DNA from: an uncultured Lysobacteraceae bacterium
GTDB taxonomy: Bacteria > Pseudomonadota > Gammaproteobacteria > Xanthomonadales > Rhodanobacteraceae
Length of the DNA: 6,893 nucleotides
Assembly (NCBI GenBank): GCA_946482585.1
Contig: CAMLSI010000290.1
Location: forward strand, 1-6,893
Direction: 5' to 3'
Within the stretch, counting starts at the first letter, position 1; every line of letters begins with the position of its first letter. This document shows, one piece after another, positions 1 through 5,282 of this stretch. The translations under genes were made by a program, and so were the position numbers. Under the pieces are notes generated by a model. It was not told the DNA's origin. It searched no databases and saw nothing but the letters and a program-made list of their open reading frames with translations.

Positions 1-960
1 GAGAACGTACATGAGCGTGATGTTCGTCGCCGCGAGCAGCAGCGCGGTCGCGGCCTGCATGCGGATCACGCCGTAGTTGCTCCTGAGTTCCAACAGCACG
101 GCCGGGACGACGTTGAAGTTGGCGGCCATCGGCGTGAGCAGGGTGCCGCAATAGCCGGTCAGCATGCCCAGTGCGCCGACGACGGCCGGATCGGCGCCAT
201 GCTGGCGGATCAGGAGCGGCAGTCCGATGCCGCCGGTGATGACCGGAAACGCCGCGAAGGCGTTGCCCATGATCATCGTGAACACGATCATGCCCAGGCC
301 ATAGGCGACCGTGCAGGCGAGGCGGCTGTCGGTCGCGATCACCTGGCCGATCAGTGAGGCGACGGCACTGCCGACGCCGGTGCTTTCGAACACGCCGCCG
401 AGTGCGGCGAGCAGCATCGGAAGTACCACGGCCCAGCTGAGCTGGTCGAGCAGGCGGCTGGATTCGCGCAAGGCCTGCGGCGGGCGCGAGCGTGTGACGT
501 ACAGCGCGAACAGCGCGGCGGAAAGGCAGCCCAGCGCGAGCGCGGGCACGGTCGCGTTGCCGGCCGGAAACAGGCGCCAGCCGCCGGCGACCAGATACGG
601 TGCGAGCAGGAACAGCACCGTCGTCACGAGTGGAATCATGAGCGCTGGACCGAACAACGCATGACCCAGTCGTTGCGCCGAGGCTTCGCGTGCGGCCGTA
701 TCGGCATCGCCGGACGCGGCGCGGCGCATGAGTCCGGTGCCGGCGAGCAGCGCCATCACGACGACGGCGACGCCGGCCAGTTGCGTCGGCAGGCGATTGC
801 CGGCCTTGTCCGCGGCCAGTATCGCGTCGCCGCCGGCGAAGACCGCGGCGATCAGCGTCCAGAACAGCGCATTGCTCCAGCGCCGCGCACGCAGATCGAA
901 GTACGCCGCGGCCGCGAGCACGAGCGCGGCGAGCCACCAGACGTAGGCGAGCGCGATCAT
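1..960 (-). CDS. DUF979 family membrane protein (3' end cut by window edge), candidate 5-oxoproline transporter subunit
   Basis: Reading from the ATG at 960 gives 320 codons with no stop before the left edge, so the 3' end is missing. DUF979 proteins are about this long as I recall them, so probably only a few residues are lost. The protein is very hydrophobic. Membrane segments are visible near residues 4-20, 31-49, 60-77, 101-124, 137-154, 175-192, 215-245 and 303-320. Conserved-looking polar motifs within the hydrophobic parts are GNAFAAFPVITGG (232-244) and GYCGTLLTPMAANFN (269-283), which could line a substrate path. The ATG overlaps the DUF969 stop in ATGA, and a GGAG (969-972) lies 8 bases upstream. 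DUF979 genes commonly sit beside DUF969 and 5-oxoproline or pyroglutamyl-peptidase genes. Family assignment is from sequence resemblance; transport of 5-oxoproline is inferred from context only. Confidence 0.85.
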   Translation of the reverse strand, partial: MIALAYVWWLAALVLAAAAYFDLRARRWSNALFWTLIAAVFAGGDAILAADKAGNRLPTQLAGVAVVVMALLAGTGLMRRAASGDADTAAREASAQRLGHALFGPALMIPLVTTVLFLLAPYLVAGGWRLFPAGNATVPALALGCLSAALFALYVTRSRPPQALRESSRLLDQLSWAVVLPMLLAALGGVFESTGVGSAVASLIGQVIATDSRLACTVAYGLGMIVFTMIMGNAFAAFPVITGGIGLPLLIRQHGADPAVVGALGMLTGYCGTLLTPMAANFNVVPAVLLELRSNYGVIRMQAATALLLAATNITLMYVL

Positions 961-1637
961 GGCCGCGTCTCCGCGCTGCGCCGGAGTCCGTACTGGAACA
1001 CGACGATGCGCACCGCGTGGATCAGGAACGCGGCGATCGCCGTCGGTATGGCCCAGAGCGCGATCGCCAACGGTTCGAGATGAATGTCGTTGGCGGCGTA
1101 GAACGTCTGGATCAGCAGCACCGCGCCGAACGCGATGAAGATGTCTTCGCCGAAGAACAGGCCGACGTTGTCGGTCGCGGCCGCCAGCGCGCGGGTCTTT
1201 TCGCGCTGCTCCTCATCGAGTGCCGGGGCCGCCTTGCGCGCCGACGCCTCGGCCATCGGCGCGATCAGCGGACGCACCGTCTGCGCGTGACCGCCGATCG
1301 AAGTCAGCCCCAATGCCCCGAGGATCTGCCGCAGCGCCATGTAGCAGATCAGCAGCAGCGACAGGCTCATGTAGTAGAGCCCGGCGATCCAGCGTTGTGC
1401 GTGTTCGCGCAGACCGGCGTGTTCGAGCAGACCCACGACCGGCAGCGTGAGCACGATCAGCAGCGGCGCGCGTGTCGACACGAAGGATTTGCCGAGCAGC
1501 GCGAGCTGGTCCGGCAGCGGCATGCCCGCGGCGAAGCCGCTGACGAAACCGGCCGATACCACGACCAGCATGGGATTCAGGCGCAGCGCGAAACCGGCGA
1601 CGACCGCAGCGACGCCGAGCAAAGGCCAGTAGTTCAT
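957..1637 (-). CDS. DUF969 family membrane protein, candidate 5-oxoproline transporter subunit
   Basis: A 226-residue integral membrane protein. Hydrophobic segments lie at about 5-20, 22-39, 58-73, 84-106, 161-181 and 187-214. Between them a polar Gly-rich motif, TSIGGHAQTVRP followed by APMAEA (112-131), looks like a re-entrant or substrate-site loop. A short charged stretch, DEEQREKTR (141-149), is probably a cytoplasmic loop. The ATG at 1637 is chosen because it overlaps the pxpA stop as ATGA and has a GGAG (1645-1648) 7 bases upstream. An in-frame extension further upstream has no membrane-protein character and would run through pxpA. DUF969 and DUF979 almost always occur as a pair, which suggests a heteromeric complex. 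Function is not established for this protein. An import role for 5-oxoproline follows from its coupling to pxpBCA and is inference. Confidence 0.88.
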   Translation of the reverse strand: MNYWPLLGVAAVVAGFALRLNPMLVVVSAGFVSGFAAGMPLPDQLALLGKSFVSTRAPLLIVLTLPVVGLLEHAGLREHAQRWIAGLYYMSLSLLLICYMALRQILGALGLTSIGGHAQTVRPLIAPMAEASARKAAPALDEEQREKTRALAAATDNVGLFFGEDIFIAFGAVLLIQTFYAANDIHLEPLAIALWAIPTAIAAFLIHAVRIVVFQYGLRRSAETRP

Positions 1638-1658
1638 GCGGCGGCTCCGAGCGCGCGG
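1632..1658 (-). promoter_or_regulatory. pxpA/DUF969 stop-start junction, copy 1 of a 27-base near-repeat
   Basis: The minus strand reads CTCGGAGCCGCCGCATGA, then AC. GGAG (1645-1648) sits 7 bases before the ATG at 1637 and is encoded within the last codons of pxpA (Leu-Gly-Ala-Ala-Ala-stop). This arrangement favours coupled re-initiation of DUF969. It matches the junction at 4492-4518 at 25 of 27 positions. Confidence 0.75.
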
Positions 1659-2401
1659 ACTTGCACGCCGGCTTCGGCGAGTGCTGCGCGCAGCCGCTGC
1701 GCGAACGCGGCCGCGTCGGGCTTGTCGCCGTGGATGCAGAGCGTGTCCGCGGCGATGGCGACGCGACTGCCGTCGCCCGCGATCGCGGCGCCGTGCAGCG
1801 CGATGGACAGCCCTTGCGCGACGGCGGCATCGAGGTCGTGGATCACGGCGCCCGTTTCGCGTCGCGGCGTCAGGCTGCCGTCGGTGCGGTAGCGACGATC
1901 GCAGAATGCTTCCGCCGCGACGGCGAGGCCGGCGGCGCGGCCCGCCTCGAGCAGTGCGCCGCCGGCGAGTCCGACCAGGATCAGATCGCGGTCGAAATCG
2001 GCCACGGCCGCGGCGATCGCCGCGGCCAGCGCCGCGTCGCGCGCGGCCATGTTGTACAGCGCGCCGTGCGGCTTGACGTGGTGCAGTCGCGATCCTGCGC
2101 TTTTTGCAAAAGCGGACAATGCGCCAATTTGATACAGCGCCAGCGCGTACGCCTCGTCCTTGCTGACCGCCATCTCGCGGCGGCCGAAGCCCTGCAGGTC
2201 GGGCAGCGACGGGTGCGCGCCGATCGCGACGCCGCGCGCCGCGGCGAGTTGCACGGTGCGGCGCATGGTGTCCGGATCGCCCGCGTGGAATCCGCAGGCG
2301 ATGTTCGCCGAGCTCACGTGCGCGAGCACCTGTTCGTCCTGGCCCATGGTCCAGGCGCCGTAGGATTCGCCGAGGTCGCAGTTCAGATCGATACGTCGCA
2401 T
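1634..2401 (-). CDS. pxpA: 5-oxoprolinase subunit A (LamB/YcsF family)
   Basis: Subunit of the prokaryotic ATP-dependent 5-oxoprolinase, acting in the cytoplasm with PxpB and PxpC to open 5-oxo-L-proline to L-glutamate. The 255-residue product has the full length and signature blocks of the LamB/YcsF family: DLNCDLGESYG (5-15), SSANIACGFHAGDP (30-43), GVAIGAHPSLPDLQGFGRRE (57-76) and HVKPHGALYN (108-117). The acidic and histidine residues in these blocks (D5, D9, E12, H39, D42, H63, H112) are the probable active-site or metal ligands. The ATG at 2401 lies 19 bases inside pxpC and is preceded by AGGA (2408-2411) at a 6-base spacing, a good ribosome site that supports re-initiation. The stop overlaps the DUF969 start. 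Codons for residues 90-101 are unusually A+T-rich compared with the rest of the gene (see finding). The family call is secure. Confidence 0.96.
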   Translation of the reverse strand: MRRIDLNCDLGESYGAWTMGQDEQVLAHVSSANIACGFHAGDPDTMRRTVQLAAARGVAIGAHPSLPDLQGFGRREMAVSKDEAYALALYQIGALSAFAKSAGSRLHHVKPHGALYNMAARDAALAAAIAAAVADFDRDLILVGLAGGALLEAGRAAGLAVAAEAFCDRRYRTDGSLTPRRETGAVIHDLDAAVAQGLSIALHGAAIAGDGSRVAIAADTLCIHGDKPDAAAFAQRLRAALAEAGVQVRALGAAA

Positions 2402-3363
2402 CCGCTTTCCTGCCTTCGTTGTCGCACCGTGTTTTCGAGCCGCGCGAGCGCATCGGCGCGCCGGCGTCGCACGCGTTCGGCTTCGTCGGAATCGATCAGC
2501 CGCAACAGCACGTGGTCGCCGGGACGGCATTGCGCGAGCGCCGACCGGTCCGCATCGATCAGATGCGCGATGCGCGGATAGCCGCCGGTGGTCGGATGCT
2601 CGGCCGCGAGCATGATGGGCTGGCCCGACGGCGGCAACTGCAGCGTTCCGTGTGTCACGGCCGCCGAAACCAGTTCCAGCGGCTCGTGCAGCGCGAGCAC
2701 CGGCCCGGTGAGGCGGATGCCGACCCGATTCGAATCGGACGCGATGCGAAACCGTTCGCCGGTCAGCGCGGCCCGCGCATCCGCGGCGAGCGCCGCGTAG
2801 TGGCTGCCGCGCAGCACCCGCAGTACGCGCAGCGGCGCGGGATCGAACCAGTTCACCGGCGCGACCGACCAGGCCGGCGCGCGCTTCACACGCGCACCGG
2901 GGCTCATGATCGGCAGCGCATCGCCGGCCTGCAGCGCGCGTCCTTCGCAGGGACCGAGCCCCGCGTTGAGATCGACGCTGCGGCTGCCGAGCACAGATTC
3001 GACCTCGATGCCGCCCGCCACGGCGAGATAGCCGCGCGCGCCGCGATGCAGCGCGCCGATATCGAGCATGCCGCCGACGGGAACCGGCACCGGGCGCCAG
3101 GTCGGGAATGCTTCGCCGTCGAGCGTCGCAGTTGCATCGGCGCCGCACCAAGCGACCACGCTCGCGACATCGAAGCGCAGTCGCGGACCGAGCAGCGTGC
3201 ATTCGAGCGCAGCCTCGTCCCCGCGGTTGCCGACCAGCCAGTTCGCGATGCGCAGCAAGACCGGATCCATCGCGCCGGCGGTGCCGACGCCGATCGCCGC
3301 GTGGCCACGGCGGCCGAGGTCCTGCACGCTGCTGAGCAGCCCGGCGCGGAGAACGCGGAGCAT
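2383..3363 (-). CDS. pxpC: 5-oxoprolinase subunit C (KipA / biotin-dependent carboxyltransferase-like family)
   Basis: Partner of PxpB in the PxpBC complex that, with PxpA, carries out ATP-dependent 5-oxoproline ring opening. The 326-residue product shows the family's blocks in order: RAGLLSSVQDLGRRG (6-20), GAMDP followed by AN and GN (about 30-50), GYLAVAGGIEVESVLGSRS in the centre, SDSNRVGIRLTGP, and the C-terminal SGQPIMLAAE, TTGGYPRIAHLIDAD (from 258) and PGDHV. Older databases call such proteins allophanate hydrolase subunit 2 or a KipI antagonist. The start at 3363 matches the usual N-terminus; an in-frame ATG at 3399 would add only an Arg-rich stretch inside pxpB. The gap to pxpB is 4 bases and no clear ribosome site is seen. 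A charged C-terminal tail follows the core and overlaps pxpA by 19 bases. In the TTGGY block, Glu stands where I expect Asp (AAEHPTTGGY), a mild substitution. Confidence 0.95.
   Translation of the reverse strand: MLRVLRAGLLSSVQDLGRRGHAAIGVGTAGAMDPVLLRIANWLVGNRGDEAALECTLLGPRLRFDVASVVAWCGADATATLDGEAFPTWRPVPVPVGGMLDIGALHRGARGYLAVAGGIEVESVLGSRSVDLNAGLGPCEGRALQAGDALPIMSPGARVKRAPAWSVAPVNWFDPAPLRVLRVLRGSHYAALAADARAALTGERFRIASDSNRVGIRLTGPVLALHEPLELVSAAVTHGTLQLPPSGQPIMLAAEHPTTGGYPRIAHLIDADRSALAQCRPGDHVLLRLIDSDEAERVRRRRADALARLENTVRQRRQESGCDVSI
2402..2411 (-). promoter_or_regulatory. Ribosome binding site of pxpA inside the pxpC 3' end
   Basis: AGGAAAG on the minus strand, with AGGA at 2411-2408 and 6 bases before the ATG at 2401, lies within the last codons of pxpC. 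It is the clearest ribosome site in the operon and fixes the pxpA start, producing a 19-base overlap. Confidence 0.65.
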
Positions 3364-3367
3364 GCGG

Positions 3368-4069
3368 TCAGCGCGATGCCGCCGCGAACGCGTCGGCATC
3401 GATCGCGACGAAGCGCACGCGCTGGCCGGCGGCGAGCCGGTTCGGCGGTGCGGCGTGCGCGTCGAACAGCGCGAGCGGCGTGCGGCCGATGAGATTCCAG
3501 CCGCCCGGCAGTTCGCGCGGATAGACGCCGGTCTGCGCGCCGCCGATCGCGATCGAGCCCGCCGCGACGCGCACGCGCGGATTCGCGCGGCGCGGCTGCT
3601 GCAACGCGGGATCGAGGCCGAGCAGATACGGAAAGCCTGCGGCGAATCCGAGCATCGCGACGTGGTAGTCGCCGGCTGCGTGCCGTGCGGCGAACGCCTG
3701 CGGCGTCAGTCCGCTGCGCGCGGCCGCTTCGTCGAGATCGGGGCCGAATTCGCCGCCGTAGCAGACCGGAATCTCGACGACGGCCGCGTCGTCGCCGGTC
3801 CTCTCGGGCGCGGTGCCGAACGCGCCGCGCAACGCGCCGGCGCAGCGCTGTGCCGGCGTTGCGTCGTCGCCTTGCCAGGCGGCCGCATCGAACACGACGG
3901 CGAGACTGGCATAACCCGGCACGAGCTCGACGATGCCGGGCAGCGCGAGGGCGGCCACCGCGCGGGCGGCCGCATGCACGCGCGCGTTCACCGCCGCATC
4001 GATGGTGTCGCCGAACTGCAGCAGCAACGCGCTGTCGCCGAGCTCCTCGATGGCGCGCGGCGCGTTCAC
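3368..4069 (-). CDS. pxpB: 5-oxoprolinase subunit B (KipI family)
   Basis: The KipI-family subunit that pairs with PxpC in the ATP-dependent 5-oxoprolinase. The 233-residue product carries the family landmarks: GDSALLLQFG (11-20), PGYASLAVVFD (51-61), EIPVCYGGEFGPDL (99-112), GFAAGFPYLLGLDP (141-154), GSIAIGGAQTGVYP (171-184) and PGGWNLIGRTP (188-198). The last two blocks are the strongest identifiers. The start is a GTG at 4069 overlapping the HIT stop as GTGA. No ATG lies nearby in this frame, and the protein alignment begins right there (AIEELGDSALLLQFG). No ribosome site is evident, so translational coupling to the HIT gene is likely. KipI of Bacillus is known as a sporulation-kinase inhibitor; the pxpBCA order here, the same as in E. 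coli ybgJKL, points to the metabolic role instead. Confidence 0.95.
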   Translation of the reverse strand: MNAPRAIEELGDSALLLQFGDTIDAAVNARVHAAARAVAALALPGIVELVPGYASLAVVFDAAAWQGDDATPAQRCAGALRGAFGTAPERTGDDAAVVEIPVCYGGEFGPDLDEAAARSGLTPQAFAARHAAGDYHVAMLGFAAGFPYLLGLDPALQQPRRANPRVRVAAGSIAIGGAQTGVYPRELPGGWNLIGRTPLALFDAHAAPPNRLAAGQRVRFVAIDADAFAAASR

Positions 4070-4497
4070 GCGTCGTGCGAGACGGCGAGTCCGGCGCGCA
4101 GCAGTTCCAGTACGCGCGTGCTTTCCTCGGCATCGTAGGGTATGCGTTCGCCGACGCCCCAGATCGGCTTGGGCCACGCGGCGTCGGCGACATGGCGCGC
4201 GATCACGTGCACGTGGAACTGGCTCACGACGTTGCCCAGCGTCGCAATGTTCATTTTGTCGGGATGCACGATCGCGTGGAGCACGTGGGCGACGCGGTTG
4301 ATCTCGTCGAGCAGCAGGTGCTGCTGGTCGCGCGAGAGTTCCACGAGCTCGCGCAGCCCGGCGAGGCGCGGCACGAGAATCAGCCACGGAAAGCGCAGGT
4401 CGTTCATGAGCAGCACGCGCGAGAGCTCGAGTTCGCCGACGACGTGGCAGTCGGCGGCCAGGCGCGGGTCGAGTGCGAACGGGACGTCGGCGTTCAT
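4066..4497 (-). CDS. HIT-family protein (Q-x-H-x-H variant)
   Basis: A 143-residue histidine-triad-superfamily protein. These are soluble nucleotide-binding hydrolases or transferases, and the substrate here is unknown. The catalytic block is SQFHVHVIARH (92-102): the usual first histidine of H-x-H-x-H is Gln93, while His95 and His97, including the nucleophile position, are kept. Other family landmarks are LLMNDLRFPWLILVPR (29-44, with Asn32) and KMNIATLGN (81-89, with Asn83), which normally shape the nucleotide pocket. W107, P110 and W112 follow the catalytic block in the PIWG region. The ATG at 4497 overlaps the preceding hydrolase stop as ATGA and has GGAG (4505-4508) 7 bases upstream. Its own stop overlaps the pxpB GTG. 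The Gln variant is common in a proteobacterial HIT subgroup as I recall it, so the gene is probably not inactive. A link to 5-oxoproline metabolism is suggested only by the operon. Confidence 0.92.
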   Translation of the reverse strand: MNADVPFALDPRLAADCHVVGELELSRVLLMNDLRFPWLILVPRLAGLRELVELSRDQQHLLLDEINRVAHVLHAIVHPDKMNIATLGNVVSQFHVHVIARHVADAAWPKPIWGVGERIPYDAEESTRVLELLRAGLAVSHDA

Positions 4498-4518
4498 GCG
4501 TCGGCTCCGAGCGTGCGG
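4492..4518 (-). promoter_or_regulatory. Hydrolase/HIT stop-start junction, copy 2 of a 27-base near-repeat
   Basis: The minus strand reads CTCGGAGCCGACGCATGA, then AC. GGAG (4505-4508) lies 7 bases before the HIT ATG at 4497 and inside the last codons of the hydrolase (Leu-Gly-Ala-Asp-Ala-stop). It differs from the junction at 1632-1658 at two positions only. Confidence 0.75.
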
Positions 4519-5165
4519 GCGAAGAACGCGAGGCTGCGCTCGCGCGCGAGCGCAGCCGAGGCCGGGTCGTAGTCGGCGCGCTGGTCGCAGTTGAAACCGT
4601 GCCCGGCGGGGTAGACGTGGATCTGCGCCTGCGGCTGCTTCGCGCGATGCAACGCGACGTGGTCGGGCGGAATGATCGGGTCGCGCTCGCCGAAGTGGAA
4701 CAGCAGCGGCGCCTGCGCGCGCTCGTCGAGAAACGGCACGCTGCGGCCACCGTAGTAGACCGTCGCCGGCAGGGCGAGCCGTGTCGCGCAGAGAAAGGCG
4801 ACGGTGCCGCCCCAGCAGTAGCCGACCACGCCTATGCGCCCGGACGATGCGATCGCCTGCGCCGCGCTGGCGACGGCCTCGACCGCGCGATCGAAGCCGA
4901 CTTCGGCGGCCAGCGCGCGTCCGCGCGCGACGCCGGCCTCGTCGTAGTCGAGTTCGACACCGCTCTCGACATGGTCGAACAGCGCCGGCGCGATCGCGAC
5001 ATAGCCGGCTTGCGCATAACTGTCCACGACGCTACGAATGTGTGCGTTGACGCCGAAGATTTCCTGCACGACGACGATGCCGCCGCGGGGCGCGCCGGCG
5101 GGATCGGCGCGATACGCCGAAATGCAGTGCAGGCCCGGCGTCGGAATGCTGAGGATCTGACCCAT
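4494..5165 (-). CDS. Dienelactone hydrolase family protein (alpha/beta hydrolase)
   Basis: A 223-residue cytoplasmic alpha/beta hydrolase of the dienelactone hydrolase family. Family landmarks are VVVQEIFGVN (31-40, Glu35 matching the glutamate that holds the catalytic cysteine in characterised members), GYVAIAPALFD (54-64), the nucleophile elbow GYCWGG (115-120), GERDPIIP (159-166) and GHGF (188-191). The triad is therefore Cys117, Asp162 and His189, complete. True substrate is unknown: the family includes carboxymethylenebutenolidases and many esterases, and no aromatic-degradation genes are nearby. The ATG at 5165 is preferred because MGQ followed directly by the first strand is the usual N-terminus. 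An in-frame ATG at 5207 would add 14 residues without family character and would overlap the candidate -10 box. No Shine-Dalgarno sequence is seen before 5165. The stop overlaps the HIT start by 4 bases, so this is probably the first gene of the operon. Confidence 0.93.
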   Translation of the reverse strand: MGQILSIPTPGLHCISAYRADPAGAPRGGIVVVQEIFGVNAHIRSVVDSYAQAGYVAIAPALFDHVESGVELDYDEAGVARGRALAAEVGFDRAVEAVASAAQAIASSGRIGVVGYCWGGTVAFLCATRLALPATVYYGGRSVPFLDERAQAPLLFHFGERDPIIPPDHVALHRAKQPQAQIHVYPAGHGFNCDQRADYDPASAALARERSLAFFARTLGADA

Positions 5166-5282
5166 GGGAATCGTTGGAGACTGGCAGCCAGGACTGGCGC
5201 AGAGCATAGAGCATTGCGCAGCGGCACGAAGTCGCGACGCGCTATCGGCGGGTTCGCGTCTCCGGAGCGTCGGCAGCCTGCT
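5166..5282 (-). other. Intergenic region between the diguanylate cyclase and the 5-oxoprolinase operon
   Basis: This is the only sizeable gap in the window (117 bases). I see no ORF of substance and no hairpin followed by a T-run on the minus strand. Two short perfect palindromes, GTCGCGAC (5231-5238) and CTCCGGAG (5260-5267), are present, but neither has extended arms. A weak promoter-like pair is listed separately. Read-through from the upstream gene cannot be excluded. Confidence 0.6.
5203..5230 (-). promoter_or_regulatory. Weak candidate sigma-70-type promoter for the hydrolase/HIT/pxp operon
   Basis: On the minus strand a TATGCT (5208-5203, 4 of 6 to TATAAT) is preceded at 16 bases by TTCGTG (5230-5225), a poor -35 match. 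Transcription would start near 5196 and leave a leader of about 30 bases before the ATG at 5165. Position is sensible but the match is weak, and such pairs arise by chance. Confidence 0.2.

Noticed and set aside
957..2453. Reading DUF969 as a 498-residue protein starting far upstream
   Set aside because: The N-terminal 272 residues are an out-of-frame translation of pxpA, rich in Arg and Ala. The membrane protein begins at 1637 with its own ribosome site.
1017..4138. Several 290-360-codon plus-strand frames (1017-1892, 1661-2581, 2419-3492, 3068-4138)
   Set aside because: All lie opposite confidently assigned pxp or DUF969 genes and have low-complexity, Arg-rich translations without motifs; they are by-products of high GC.
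2904..4193. A 429-codon minus-strand frame overlapping pxpB and pxpC
   Set aside because: It runs out of frame through both genes, with Arg/Ala-rich sequence and no recognisable domain.
3368..4750. A 460-residue version of pxpB starting at 4750
   Set aside because: The extra N-terminal part is an Arg-rich out-of-frame reading of the HIT and hydrolase genes. The KipI homology begins at the GTG at 4069.
5255..5272. A hairpin around CTCCGGAG as terminator of the diguanylate cyclase gene
   Set aside because: The 8-base palindrome leaves no loop, the flanks mismatch at once and no T-run follows.
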